A stretch of 64,000 bases of DNA from Azorhizobium oxalatiphilum (GCF_014635325.1 NZ_BMCT01000008.1:186001-250000), one strand, 5' to 3'; shown: positions 17,178-27,073, numbered from the stretch's first letter. The notes: generated by a model not told the origin, from the letters alone. Numbers and translations are program-made.

Positions 17178-18389
17178 ATGACCGACGTAGTGAAAGTGGC
17201 TGATGAGGCCGGTCTCGTCGAGGCGGTGCGGGCGGCGATCGAGGCCGGCAAGACGCTGGACGTGTGCGGGCGCGGCTCCAAGCGCGATCTCGGCCGGCCG
17301 GGCCAGACCGACTGGACGCTCGACCTGTCCGCGCTCGCGGGCGTCACCCTGTATGAGCCGGAAGAGCTGATCCTCTCCGCCAAAGGCGGCACGCCCGTCG
17401 CCGAGATCGAGGCCATGCTGAAGGAGCGCGGCCAGATGCTGGCTTTCGAACCGCTGGATTACGGCCCGCTGCTCGGCGGGGCGGAGGCCGCCGGCAGCAT
17501 CGGCGGCGTCGTCGCCTGCAATCTCGCCGGCCCCCGCCGCATCAGCCATGGCGCGGCGCGCGACCATGCGCTGGGCGCGCGCGCGGTGTCCGGACGGGCG
17601 GAAGCCTTCAAGTCCGGCGGGCGGGTGGTGAAGAACGTCACCGGCTATGATCTGCCGCGCCTGCTGGCGGGCTCCTACGGCACGCTCGCGGTGTTGAGCG
17701 AATTTACATTGAAGGTGCTGCCCCGTCCGCCCATGGAGGAGACCGTGGTGCTGCCCGGCGTGTCGCCGGAGGCGGCGGCCAAGGCGCTGAGCGCCGCCAT
17801 GGGCTCGTCCTGCGAGGTGTCCGGCGCGGCTTATCTGCCCGGCCCGGTCGCGGCGCGCATTCCGGAACTGAAGCTTGATGTGCCGGCCGTGGTGCTGCGG
17901 CTGGAAGGTTTCGAACCTTCCGTGCGTGCCCGCCGTGCCATGATGATCTCGGTGCTCATGCCCTTCGGCGGCGTGGAGGTGGTGGAGACGGCCGCCTCTC
18001 CCGGCCTCTGGGCGTCCATCCGCGACGTCCGCCCCTTCGTGGGCACCGGCGCGCGCGCCGTGTGGCGCCTCTCCACGGCGCCGGCCGCCGGTCCCGCTCT
18101 GGCGGCCCGGCTGGCGGAGCAGTTCAAGGGCGAGACGTTCTGTGACTGGGCCGGCGGCCTGATCTGGCTGCTGATGCCCGGCGAGGCGTCGGAGGCCGAC
18201 AAGGTCCGCGCGGCCCTCGCGCCCCACGGCGGCCATGCCACGCTGGTGCGGGCCACTTCTGCCGAGCGCGCCGCCGTGCCGGTGTTCCAGCCCATGGAGC
18301 CGACGCTTGCCGCGCTGACCCAGCGCGTGAAGGCGAGCTTCGATCCCATGGGCGTGCTCAACCCCGGCCGCATGTATGCGGGCATGTGA
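17178..18389 (+). CDS. glcE: Glycolate oxidase, FAD-binding subunit GlcE
   Basis: 403-residue second FAD-type subunit of glycolate oxidase. Motifs: ALDVCGRGSKRDLGRPG-like opening (TLDVCGRGSKRDLGRP), LSAKGGTPVAEIEAML, GSIGGVVACNLAGPRRISHGAARDHALGARAVSG, and KNVTGYDLPRLLAGSYGTLAVLSEFTLKVLP. Length and order match GlcE. In most genomes glcF follows at once; here a DUF559 gene with inverted repeats intervenes. Confidence 0.94.
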   Translation: MTDVVKVADEAGLVEAVRAAIEAGKTLDVCGRGSKRDLGRPGQTDWTLDLSALAGVTLYEPEELILSAKGGTPVAEIEAMLKERGQMLAFEPLDYGPLLGGAEAAGSIGGVVACNLAGPRRISHGAARDHALGARAVSGRAEAFKSGGRVVKNVTGYDLPRLLAGSYGTLAVLSEFTLKVLPRPPMEETVVLPGVSPEAAAKALSAAMGSSCEVSGAAYLPGPVAARIPELKLDVPAVVLRLEGFEPSVRARRAMMISVLMPFGGVEVVETAASPGLWASIRDVRPFVGTGARAVWRLSTAPAAGPALAARLAEQFKGETFCDWAGGLIWLLMPGEASEADKVRAALAPHGGHATLVRATSAERAAVPVFQPMEPTLAALTQRVKASFDPMGVLNPGRMYAGM

Positions 18390-18422
18390 GATGAGCGGAT
18401 CTTCACCATCCTCGCGCACCCT

Positions 18423-18468
18423 GCCCCCTCCCCCCTTGCGGGGGAGGGTTGGGGAGGGGGGTAATGCC
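18423..18468 (+). repeat. 46-bp inverted repeat, left copy (REP-like, C-rich then G-rich)
   Basis: Starts GCCCCCTCCCCCC-TTGC and ends GGTAATGCC. It is an exact 46-base reverse complement of 18897-18942. It is itself a partial hairpin (C-run/TTGC/G-run). Lies 33 bp after the glcE stop and before the DUF559 gene. Confidence 0.9.
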
Positions 18469-18507
18469 GCTTCCGTTAGCCTGCCCGCCCCCCTCGCGAG
18501 CAACGAG

Positions 18508-19065
18508 ATGCCGATGTCCGACGGCAAGCGTCCGATGGCCCACGCGCCGGTCAGTCGGCGCATGAAGGGACATGTGAAGGCACTGCGTGCGCAGATGACG
18601 GATGCTGAAGGGGCACTCTGGAGTCATTTGCGAGGTCATCGCCTTGGAGCCTCCTTCCGTCGGCAAGTGCCAATGGGGCCATACATCGGAGATTTCGTCT
18701 GTCACGCGGCGCGGCTGATCGTCGAGGTCGATGGTGGTCAGCATAGCGAGGGGCGGGATGTTGCGCGCGATGCGTGGTTTATCGGGCGTGGATATCGGGT
18801 GGTCCGCTATTGGAATTCTGATGTCCTCGGCAATCTCGATGGTGTTCTGGAAGATCTGGCGATGCAGCTGGCGCTCGATGTCGCTTCAGCTGAGAGGGCA
18901 TTACCCCCCTCCCCAACCCTCCCCCGCAAGGGGGGAGGGGGCTGGTTGCGCGGGGCGGAAAGCGGGACTTCGATTAGCGCGACATCCTCCGCCAAAGCAC
19001 TGACCTCTACTGCACCAACTGAGCAAATTGACAACAAGACCGACGGCGCGGGAGGCCGCGAGTAA
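18508..19065 (+). CDS. DUF559 (VSR-like endonuclease fold) protein inserted in the glcDEF operon
   Basis: About 185 residues from ATG 18508 (ATG 18391, 18514 and 18535 also in frame). Core DUF559 pattern: ALRAQMTDAEGALWSHLRGHRLGASFRRQVPMGPYIGDFVCHAARLIVEVDGGQH...RDAWFIGRGYRVVRYWNSDVLGNLDGVLEDL, with the Asp of GDFVC and Glu/Asp/His of VEVDGGQH as likely nuclease residues. The last 60 residues are read through the right 46-bp repeat (PPSPTLPRKGGGG) and have no domain. The stop TAA shares one base with the glcF ATG. Flanked by inverted repeats and less GC-rich than its neighbours, it looks like an acquired element. Confidence 0.8.
   Translation: MPMSDGKRPMAHAPVSRRMKGHVKALRAQMTDAEGALWSHLRGHRLGASFRRQVPMGPYIGDFVCHAARLIVEVDGGQHSEGRDVARDAWFIGRGYRVVRYWNSDVLGNLDGVLEDLAMQLALDVASAERALPPSPTLPRKGGGGWLRGAESGTSISATSSAKALTSTAPTEQIDNKTDGAGGRE
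18897..18942 (-). repeat. 46-bp inverted repeat, right copy
   Basis: Exact reverse complement of 18423-18468 over 46 bases. It lies inside the DUF559 reading frame and is translated as a Pro/Gly-rich tail. The two copies enclose 428 bp holding the DUF559 domain. No target-site duplication could be recognised outside them. Confidence 0.9.
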
Positions 19066-20390
19066 TGCAGACCAATTTCTCCCTCGCGCAGCTCGCGGAC
19101 CCGCATGTGGCGGCCTCCGAGAAGATCCTGCGCGCCTGCGTCCATTGCGGCTTCTGCACCGCCACCTGCCCCACCTACGTGCTGCTGGGCGACGAACTGG
19201 ATAGTCCGCGCGGACGCATCTATCTCATCAAGGACATGCTGGAGAACGACCAGCCGGCGACGCCGGATGTGGTCAAGCATGTGGATCGCTGCCTCTCCTG
19301 CCTGTCCTGCATGACCACCTGTCCCTCGGGCGTGCACTACATGCACCTCGTGGACCACGCCCGCGCCCACATCGAGCAGACCTACAAGCGGCCTTTCCTC
19401 GATCGGCTGAACCGCGCGCTGCTCGCCGCCGTCATGCCCTATCCCGGCCGCTTCCGGCTGGCGCTCATGGGCGCGGCGCTGGCAAAGCCCTTCGCGCCGC
19501 TGCTGGATGCCATCGGGCCGCTGAAGCCCGTCGCCGCCATGCTGCGTCTCGCCCCCGGTTTCCCGCGCGGGCGCTCGGCCGATGAGGCGCCCGGCGTCCA
19601 CAGCGCGAAGGGCCCCCGCCGCGCCCGCGTGGCGCTGCTGGGTGGCTGCGCCCAGCCGGTGCTGCGGCCGGATGCGGACGAGGCCGCCATTCGCCTGCTC
19701 AACAGGCTCGATGTGGAGGTGGTGCGGGTGGCTGAGGAGGGCTGCTGCGGCTCCCTCGTCCACCACATGGGCAAGGAGGAGCAGGCGCTGGCGCTTGCCC
19801 GCGCCAATATCGACGCCTGGTGCGCGGAGATGGAACGGGGCGGGCTGGATGCCATCCTCTCCACGGTGTCCGGCTGCGGCACCACCATCAAGGATTACGG
19901 CTACATGTTACGCCTCGATCCCGCCTATGCGGAGAAGGCGCAGCGCGTGTCAGCCATCGCCATGGACATCGCCGAATTCCTCGGCAAGCACGGCCTGCCC
20001 AAGGCGGAGAAGCCCATGGGCAGGAAGGTGGCCTATCACGCCGCCTGTTCGCTCCAGCACGGGCAGAAGATCAAGGGCACGCCCAATCAGCTGCTCAAGA
20101 CCGTGGGCTTCGAGGTGGCGGAGCCGTTCGAGAGCCACATCTGCTGCGGCTCGGCGGGCACCTACAACATGCTCCAGAGCGAGATCGCGGTTGAGCTGCG
20201 CGACCGCAAGGTGGCCAATATCGAGCGCCTGGCGCCCGACATCATCGCCGCCAGCAACATCGGCTGCATGACGCAGCTCGGTTCGGGCACCGATATCCCC
20301 ATCGTCCATACGGTGGAGCTTCTGGACTGGGCCACCGGGGGGCCCGTGCCGCCGGCGGTGGCTGCGGCAGGGCGTTCCGTCGCCGCCTGA
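19065..20390 (+). CDS. glcF: Glycolate oxidase iron-sulfur subunit GlcF
   Basis: 441-residue subunit with two [4Fe-4S] motifs (CVHCGFCTATCPTYVLLGDELDSPRGRI and CLSCLSCMTTCPSGVHYM) and two CCG domains (EEGCCGSLVHHMGKE, HICCGSAGTYNMLQ). Transfers electrons from GlcDE to the membrane quinone pool. ATG 19065 overlaps the DUF559 stop (TAATG). Interruption of the operon leaves the gene itself complete. Confidence 0.95.
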   Translation: MQTNFSLAQLADPHVAASEKILRACVHCGFCTATCPTYVLLGDELDSPRGRIYLIKDMLENDQPATPDVVKHVDRCLSCLSCMTTCPSGVHYMHLVDHARAHIEQTYKRPFLDRLNRALLAAVMPYPGRFRLALMGAALAKPFAPLLDAIGPLKPVAAMLRLAPGFPRGRSADEAPGVHSAKGPRRARVALLGGCAQPVLRPDADEAAIRLLNRLDVEVVRVAEEGCCGSLVHHMGKEEQALALARANIDAWCAEMERGGLDAILSTVSGCGTTIKDYGYMLRLDPAYAEKAQRVSAIAMDIAEFLGKHGLPKAEKPMGRKVAYHAACSLQHGQKIKGTPNQLLKTVGFEVAEPFESHICCGSAGTYNMLQSEIAVELRDRKVANIERLAPDIIAASNIGCMTQLGSGTDIPIVHTVELLDWATGGPVPPAVAAAGRSVAA

Positions 20391-20393
20391 CAT

Positions 20394-20424
20394 AATCCCA
20401 ACGGGATTGTTGCCTAAAAGGCAA
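20394..20424 (+). other. Two small hairpins downstream of glcF
   Basis: AATCCC-aac-GGGATT (20394-20408) is followed directly by TTGCC-taaaa-GGCAA (20410-20424), starting 4 bases after the glcF stop. No T-run follows, so termination is uncertain; they could protect the 3' end of the glc transcript or limit read-through into thiE. No TPP riboswitch is recognisable before thiE. Confidence 0.3.
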
Positions 20425-20519
20425 AAGTCTGTTGGCTTTGGGCGCGGTTTCGTCAAAAGCTGCGAGCCTCTATCTGCGCGTTGGCCGTTGCGGCCCGCGC
20501 CTTCAAGGCAGGATGGTTC

Positions 20520-21161
20520 ATGTCCCACCCGTTCGACCTTACCCTCTATCTCGTCACCGATCCCCGCCAGACGGCGGCGCGCGGGCTTTCCGAGACCGTG
20601 GAGCAGGCGGTGGCAGGCGGCGCAACCATCGTCCAGCTGCGCGATCCCGACGCCAAGGGCCGGGCGCTGGCCGAGCAGGCGCGGGCGCTGCTGACGCTGC
20701 TGAAGCCGCACAACATTCCGCTCATCATCAACGACCGTGTGGATGTGGCCGCCGCCGTGGGCGCGCAGGGCGTGCATCTGGGGCAGGACGATCTCGCCCC
20801 CGCCGTTGCCCGCGCCATTCTGGGCCGCGAGGCCATCGTCGGCCTCTCCATCGGCTCGGTGGAAGAACTGGCGGCCTCCGATCTCGGCCCGGTGGACTAT
20901 GTGGGCTGCGGCCCCGTGAACGCCACCGGCACCAAGGGCGATGCAGGCGGGGCCATCGGCGTCGCCGGCCTCAACGATTTGCGCGCGCGCATCCAGCTGC
21001 CCATGGTCGCCATCGGCGGTCTCAAGGGCGAGGATGTGCAAGGCGTGATGGAGGCGGGTGCCGATGGCATTGCCGTCGTCTCGGCGCTGTGCGCCGCCCC
21101 TGATGTGGCCGCCGCTGCCCGCGCCCTGAAAGCGTCCGTTCTTGAATTCCGTCGCCCCTGA
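20520..21161 (+). CDS. thiE: Thiamine-phosphate synthase
   Basis: 213-residue TIM-barrel enzyme joining HMP-PP and thiazole phosphate to thiamine phosphate. Motifs: YLVTDP, GGATIVQLRDPDAKG (Arg/Asp), IPLIINDRVDVA, GVHLGQDDLA, YVGCGPVNATGTK, MVAIGGL, GADGIAVVSAL. ATG 20520 gives the standard N-terminus LTLYLVTD; an upstream frame opens at 20481. Placed between glcF and malate synthase with no metabolic link obvious. Confidence 0.93.
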   Translation: MSHPFDLTLYLVTDPRQTAARGLSETVEQAVAGGATIVQLRDPDAKGRALAEQARALLTLLKPHNIPLIINDRVDVAAAVGAQGVHLGQDDLAPAVARAILGREAIVGLSIGSVEELAASDLGPVDYVGCGPVNATGTKGDAGGAIGVAGLNDLRARIQLPMVAIGGLKGEDVQGVMEAGADGIAVVSALCAAPDVAAAARALKASVLEFRRP

Positions 21162-21251
21162 ATCCGTTGTCCGTGCGTTCCGCCGCTGAGCGGCACCCGC
21201 GTTTCGTGCTTTTGCGTATCTGAAGACAATCAACCACAGGAGACCGACATC

Positions 21252-22850
<1,599 letters not shown>

Positions 22851-22859
22851 GCGCCGGAT

Positions 22860-22886
22860 CGGGCCAGATTGTTTCAATCTGGCCCG
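22860..22886 (+). terminator. Stem-loop after malate synthase
   Basis: Perfect 11-bp stem CGGGCCAGATT / AATCTGGCCCG with a GTTTC loop, 10 bp after the aceB stop. No T-run follows. Likely 3'-end structure, possibly acting together with the hairpin at 22985. Confidence 0.5.
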
Positions 22887-22984
22887 TGAATCCGCCGCTC
22901 AAACTTCGATAGACGCTTCCTATGCGGGGGCGGCCTCACCGCTCCCGCATAAGGAACGCATAAAGCGGGTTACAAAAAATTCAT

Positions 22985-23012
22985 GCGCCGCCGCCCTTCC
23001 GGCGGCGCTTTT
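22985..23012 (+). terminator. Intrinsic terminator upstream of the DUF2076 gene
   Basis: GCGCCGCC stem, 8-base loop, GGCGGCGC, then TTTT (23009-23012). Ends aceB transcription before the DUF2076 gene. Confidence 0.6.
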
Positions 23013-23091
23013 GCGTGCGCATATGCCGGTCGCACCGGGCGTGAATTCCCTAACGGAATGTCATGCCCCATTTCTTTGACCGGAGACGATC

Positions 23092-23874
23092 ATGACCCCC
23101 GAAGAACGCGCCCTCCTTGATGGCCTGTTCGACCGCATGCGCGGCGTGGAAAACCAGCCGCGCGACGCCGAAGCCGAGGCCCTGATCGCCCGCCGTACGG
23201 CGGACGCCCCCCACGCCGCCTACACCCTCTCCCAGACCGTCCTCGTGCAGGAGCATGCGCTCCAGCAGGCGGCGGCCCGCATCCAGGAACTGGAGGCGCA
23301 GGCGCGCAACGCGCAGCAGGCGCAACCCCAGTCTTCGGGCAGCTTCCTCGGCGGCCTGTTCGGCGGTGGCAGCGCCCCGCGCGGCACCTCCGTGCCCACC
23401 TCCGGCGCGCGCAGCGAGGCGCCGATGGGCCTGCCGCAGGGCTACAATTCCGCGCAGCAGGGTGGTTTCGGCCAGCAGCCGGGCTATCCGCAGCAGCCGG
23501 CCGGTGGTCCCTGGGGCCAGCAGCCGCAGCAGTTCCAGCAGCGCCCCGGCATGTTCGGCGGCGGCGGTGGTGGCGGCGGCTTCCTGCAGGGCGCGCTCGC
23601 GACCGCTGCGGGCGTGGCCGGTGGCGCACTCCTGTTCCAGGGCATTCAGGGCCTGATGTCGCACGGCACCGGCCCCATCGCCGATCAGGCGTCGGCCGCC
23701 GTGGGTGATCTGGGCGCGCAGGCGCAGAACGCCCTTGGCGGCGCGCCGGATCAGATGGCGAGCAACGACATCTCGGGCTGGCAGAATGACAATGGCGACC
23801 AGCAGACCGCCAGCTATGACGATGGCGGCGATGACGGTGGAGATTTCGGCGGCGACGATTCCAGCTGGGGCTGA
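23092..23874 (+). CDS. DUF2076 domain protein
   Basis: 260-residue protein matching DUF2076: N-terminal helical segment MTPEERALLDGLFDRMRG...DAEAEALIARRTADAPHAAYTLSQTVLVQEHALQQAAARIQELEAQ (coiled coil likely at 45-78), a Gly/Gln-rich middle, a Gly-Gly hydrophobic patch (GGGFLQGALATAAGVAGGALLFQGIQGLM) and an acidic Asp/Gly C-terminal tail. Function of the family is unknown. Followed by a strong terminator and convergent with pdeM. Confidence 0.85.
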   Translation: MTPEERALLDGLFDRMRGVENQPRDAEAEALIARRTADAPHAAYTLSQTVLVQEHALQQAAARIQELEAQARNAQQAQPQSSGSFLGGLFGGGSAPRGTSVPTSGARSEAPMGLPQGYNSAQQGGFGQQPGYPQQPAGGPWGQQPQQFQQRPGMFGGGGGGGGFLQGALATAAGVAGGALLFQGIQGLMSHGTGPIADQASAAVGDLGAQAQNALGGAPDQMASNDISGWQNDNGDQQTASYDDGGDDGGDFGGDDSSWG

Positions 23875-23903
23875 TCCAGCCCCTTCCATCGCCTGACGCT
23901 TCG

Positions 23904-23934
23904 GCCCTCTCCCGCTCCGGGAGAGGGCTTTTTT
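23904..23934 (+). terminator. Intrinsic terminator after the DUF2076 gene
   Basis: 10-bp perfect stem GCCCTCTCCC / GGGAGAGGGC, loop GCTCC, then six T. Lies between the convergent DUF2076 and pdeM genes. Confidence 0.9.
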
Positions 23935-23946
23935 GTGTGCGGGTGT

Positions 23947-24648
23947 TCAGTCGCCGAGGCAGGCGGTGCTGGCGATGCGGTAGGTCCGATCCGCGCCCAG
24001 CATGTGCGCCTCGAAGCCGCCCGCGAACAGGCCGGCCACCGCGCCATGGCGCACGTTGAGCCCGCCCGCATAGGCGCCGAGCGCCGGCAGTACGAGGCGA
24101 TGCCCGTCGGTGGCGAAGCAGCGGCGGCGGATGGAGCGCCCGCGCACCACGAGGCGCGCAACCGGATGCAGATGGCCGGCGATTTCGCCGGGTTCGTGCG
24201 TCTCGCCGGGCTCGTGCCGCAGCACCAGCGGGCCGATGCGCAGCTCCCGCGCCCAGTCGCCTTGCAGATCGGCGTGCGGCTCGGGATCGTGATTGCCGGC
24301 GATCCAGATGAAGTTGCGCCCCGCCTGAAGCGCGCTCAGGCGCGAACGTGCATCGGGGGAAAGGCGTTCGGCGCCCCAGCGATCGTGAAAGCTGTCGCCC
24401 AGCGCGACGATGGTGCGCGGCTGGTGAGCGGCAACAAGGGCCTCCAGCCGCGCGAGCGTCTCGGTGGTGTCGTAGGGCGGCAGCATCTGGCCGCGCCGGG
24501 CGAAGGCCGAGCCCTTCTCCAGATGCAGGTCCGCCACCACCAGCAGGCCCTCGTCGGGCCACACCAGCGCGCCGCGCGGATCAAGCCGGATCGCGCAGCC
24601 ATGGAGGGCCACGAACGGATCGGGAACAGAATCGGTGCGCGCGAGCAT
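23947..24648 (-). CDS. pdeM: PdeM-type metallophosphoesterase (ligase-associated DNA-damage endonuclease)
   Basis: 233-residue calcineurin-like phosphoesterase. Metal-ligand motifs in order: VVADLHLEKG (Asp-His), IVALGDSFHD (Gly-Asp), WIAGNHDPEPH (Gly-Asn-His-Asp), IAGHLHPVARL (Gly-His-His). The N-terminal GSAFARRGQMLPPYDTTETLARL is typical of PdeM, usually found with a ligase and Lhr-like helicase, which are absent here. ATG 24648 is preferred over a TTG at 24675 because AAGGGAC stands directly upstream. Confidence 0.88.
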   Translation of the reverse strand: MLARTDSVPDPFVALHGCAIRLDPRGALVWPDEGLLVVADLHLEKGSAFARRGQMLPPYDTTETLARLEALVAAHQPRTIVALGDSFHDRWGAERLSPDARSRLSALQAGRNFIWIAGNHDPEPHADLQGDWARELRIGPLVLRHEPGETHEPGEIAGHLHPVARLVVRGRSIRRRCFATDGHRLVLPALGAYAGGLNVRHGAVAGLFAGGFEAHMLGADRTYRIASTACLGD

Positions 24649-24661
24649 GTCCCTTGATGGC

Positions 24662-24695
24662 AAAAGCCCCGCCAACGAGCAAGCGCGGGCGGGGC
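24662..24695 (-). terminator. Terminator of the old-yellow-enzyme gene
   Basis: Read leftwards: GCCCCGCC / GGCGGGGC stem (24695-24688 with 24673-24666) with a 14-base loop, then TTTT (24665-24662). It lies 31 bp after the flavin oxidoreductase stop and just upstream of the pdeM start. Confidence 0.6.
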
Positions 24696-24726
24696 CTTGG
24701 CACTCAGGCGTTAAGTGAGAGGCGTG

Positions 24727-25830
24727 TCAGCGGAAGAGCTGGCGCAGGCCGGAGGGCTGGCAACGCAGATATTGCGGGGCCGCCGTCATGGTGGCGCCCA
24801 GCTCCGCCGCCGCATGCCACGGCCAGCGCGGATCGTAGAGGATGCCACGGGCAATGCCGATGGCGTCCGCCTTGCCGGTCTGGAGAATGTCTTCCGCCGC
24901 CTTCGGATCGGTGATGAGGCCGACTGCGATGGTGGTCATGCCGGTGGCGGCCTTGACCGCCTCGGCGTGCGGCACCTGATAGCCGGGGCCGACAGGGATC
25001 TTCTGCAACGGCGAGAGGCCGCCGGTGGAGACATGCATGGCATCGCAGCCCCGCGCCTTGAGTGCCTGCGAGAAGGCGATGGTGCCCTCCACATCCCAGC
25101 CGCCATCCACCCAGTCGGTGGCGGACACGCGCATGATCACCGGGATATGCGCCGGCAGGGCCTCGCGCACGGCGTCATACACCTCCAGCGGGAAGCGCAT
25201 GCGGTTCTCCAGCGAGCCGCCATACTGGTCGGTGCGGGCGTTGGAGAGGGGCGAGAGGAACTGATGCAGCAGATAGCCGTGGGCGCCGTGGAGCTCCACC
25301 GCATCGAAGCCGATGCGGGCGGCGCGGCGGGCGGCGTCCGCAAAGGCGGTGCGCACGCGGGCGAGGCCGGCGTCATCGAGCGCGATGGGCGCCACGTCCT
25401 CGTTGCGGAAGGGCAGGGCGGACGGGGCATAGGGCACCCAGCCGCCGTCGGCTTCGGCCACCTGATGGTTGCCTTCCCACGGCCGGGCCGTGGAGGCCTT
25501 GCGGCCCGCATGGCCGAGCTGAATGCCGTATTTCACATGGCCGCCGGCCGGCAGCTGGGCGCGCACGCGGGCGAGGGTGTCGGCGAGGGTCTTCTCCGTG
25601 GCATCGTCCCAGAGGCCGAGATCGGCGGGGGAGATGCGCCCTTCCGGCTCGACGCCGGTGGCCTCGACGATGACGAGGCCGGCGCCGGAGAGGCCGAGCG
25701 TGCCGAGATGCATCAGGTGCCAGTCGGTGGCATGGCCGTCCTTGGCCGAGTACTGGCACATGGGGGCGATGACGATGCGGTTCTCAAGCGTGAGCGCGCC
25801 GAGCTTCAGCGGATCGAACAACAGGGGCAT
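24727..25830 (-). CDS. NADH:flavin oxidoreductase, old yellow enzyme family (YqjM-like)
   Basis: 367-residue FMN TIM-barrel ene-reductase. Motifs: LENRIVIAPMCQYSAKDGHATDWHLMHLGTLGLSG (the CQYSA is typical of YqjM-like thermophilic-type OYEs), GIQLGHAGRKAS, FDAVELHGAHGYLLHQFLSPLSNARTDQYGGSLENRMRF (His pair for substrate anion binding), and IAVGLITDPKAAEDILQTGKADAIGIARGILYDP. Reduces activated C=C bonds with NAD(P)H. ATG 25830 gives the standard N-terminus MPLLFDPL. Confidence 0.93.
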   Translation of the reverse strand: MPLLFDPLKLGALTLENRIVIAPMCQYSAKDGHATDWHLMHLGTLGLSGAGLVIVEATGVEPEGRISPADLGLWDDATEKTLADTLARVRAQLPAGGHVKYGIQLGHAGRKASTARPWEGNHQVAEADGGWVPYAPSALPFRNEDVAPIALDDAGLARVRTAFADAARRAARIGFDAVELHGAHGYLLHQFLSPLSNARTDQYGGSLENRMRFPLEVYDAVREALPAHIPVIMRVSATDWVDGGWDVEGTIAFSQALKARGCDAMHVSTGGLSPLQKIPVGPGYQVPHAEAVKAATGMTTIAVGLITDPKAAEDILQTGKADAIGIARGILYDPRWPWHAAAELGATMTAAPQYLRCQPSGLRQLFR

Positions 25831-26013
25831 GGGCTTATCCGGATTCGGAAACAGGAAGGTAGGCTCACTATAGATCCGCTTTCGCAGTGCGGTAGTGCGG
25901 AACGCATCACGGATGTGCGCATGACGCAGCGGCGGGAATGATATTTTCTGGGCGGGGATGTCGGGACGGGGCGACCAGCCGCGTCCTAGGAAAGCCAACA
26001 GCGGAGGACGTCC

Positions 26014-26445
26014 ATGTCGAAGCTCATCTTCATCAACCTGCCCGTGTCCGATCTCGCCCGCGCCATTGCCTTCTACGAGGCGGTGGGGGCGAAGAAGAAT
26101 CCGCAGTTCAGCGACGATACGGCCGCCTGCATGGTGGTGTCCGACATCATCCATGTGATGGTGCTGACCCATCCCAAGTTCAAAGGCTTCACGCCGCGCG
26201 AGATCGCCGATGCGCACAAGGTCAGCGAGGTGCTGATCTGCATCTCCGCAGGCAGCCGCGCCGAGGTGGACGAGACCATCGCCAATGCGGTGAAGGGCGG
26301 CGGCACGGCGGACCCCGGTCCGCTTCAGGAATACGGTGGCTTCATGTATGGCCGCAGTTTTTCGGATCCGGACGGCCACATCTGGGAAGTGATGTGGATG
26401 GACCCTGCCATGGCCAGCGGCGCGCCTGCCGAGGCCGGCGCCTGA
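26014..26445 (+). CDS. VOC (glyoxalase/bleomycin resistance fold) family protein
   Basis: 143-residue VOC-superfamily protein: FINLPVSDLARAIAFYEAVGAKKN at the start and GFMYGRSFSDPDGHIWEVMWMD near the end, the usual pair of beta-alpha-beta modules with a metal-type Glu in IWEVMW. The substrate is not known. Probably co-transcribed with the next VOC gene, 31 bp downstream. Confidence 0.88.
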   Translation: MSKLIFINLPVSDLARAIAFYEAVGAKKNPQFSDDTAACMVVSDIIHVMVLTHPKFKGFTPREIADAHKVSEVLICISAGSRAEVDETIANAVKGGGTADPGPLQEYGGFMYGRSFSDPDGHIWEVMWMDPAMASGAPAEAGA

Positions 26446-26476
26446 TCCCCATTGATCACGTCCGGAGGAAACCGAA

Positions 26477-26935
26477 ATGGCGAAGATCTCTCCGTGCCTC
26501 TGGTTCAAGGGTGAGGCGGAGGAGGCGGCACGATTCTATGTCTCGCTGCTGCCGGACTCGCGTATCGACCATATCCAGAGAAACCACGTGGACACGCCCG
26601 GCGGTCCCGCGGGAAGTGTGATGGTGGTCACTTTCACGCTCGCGGGTCAGCCCTTCATGGCTATGAACGGTTGCACGACACCGGAATATACGGCCGCCGT
26701 GTCCTTCAAGGTGGATTGCGCCGACCAAGCCGAGATTGATCGCCTCTGGGCTGCACTCGGGGAGGGCGGCACGGAGCAGCAGTGCGGTTGGATAACGGAC
26801 CGTTACGGCGTGCCGTGGCAGATCGTGCCCGAAATCCTGCCCCGCCTGCTCTCCGATGCGCAGCGCGCGCCACGGGTCATGTCGGCCCTGATGGGCATGG
26901 TGAAGCTGGACATGGCGGCGCTGGAGGCCGCTTAG
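26477..26935 (+). CDS. VOC family protein, PhnB / 3-demethylubiquinone methyltransferase-like
   Basis: 152 residues of the PhnB-like VOC type: SPCLWFKGEAEEAARFYVSLLPDSRI, VVTFTLAGQPFMAMNG, FKVDCADQAEIDRLWAALGEGGTEQQCGWITDRYGVPWQIVPEILPRLL. The family name in databases refers to a ubiquinone methyltransferase but no methyltransferase activity is proven for it. Two VOC genes in a row, both downstream of the divergent old yellow enzyme. Confidence 0.88.
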   Translation: MAKISPCLWFKGEAEEAARFYVSLLPDSRIDHIQRNHVDTPGGPAGSVMVVTFTLAGQPFMAMNGCTTPEYTAAVSFKVDCADQAEIDRLWAALGEGGTEQQCGWITDRYGVPWQIVPEILPRLLSDAQRAPRVMSALMGMVKLDMAALEAA

Positions 26936-26961
26936 GCCTCATCCGGCTTTGATTGCACCGG

Positions 26962-27073
26962 CAGCCGAAGCAGACTGTGACTTATCAAGCTTTTGTCGGA
27001 CAATTCGGTCGAGGCACCGCCCTTGCTTCGGCTGGACAGGCGCCCGGTTGCCACCGCAACGGCGACCGGGCGC
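26962..27073. other. Intergenic inverted repeats between convergent VOC and esterase genes
   Basis: An 11-bp inverted repeat CAGCCGAAGCA (26962-26972) / TGCTTCGGCTG (27024-27034) with 51 bp between arms, followed by a second hairpin GCGCCCGGT (27040-27048) / ACCGGGCGC (27065-27073). No T-runs. Could terminate transcription from both sides. Confidence 0.4.

Noticed and set aside
15654-18563. 969-codon open frame opposite glcD and glcE
   Set aside because: Antisense shadow with composition typical of reverse-complement coding sequence (His, Ala, Gly, Arg). No recognisable domain.
18423-18942. Classical insertion sequence or MITE between glcE and glcF
   Set aside because: No transposase, and no target-site duplication could be seen. 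The inverted repeats are real, but the element type is unknown, so it is reported as a finding instead.
20394-20520. TPP riboswitch before thiE
   Set aside because: No CTGAGA or ACCTGATCTGG-type thi-box elements seen; only two small hairpins are present.
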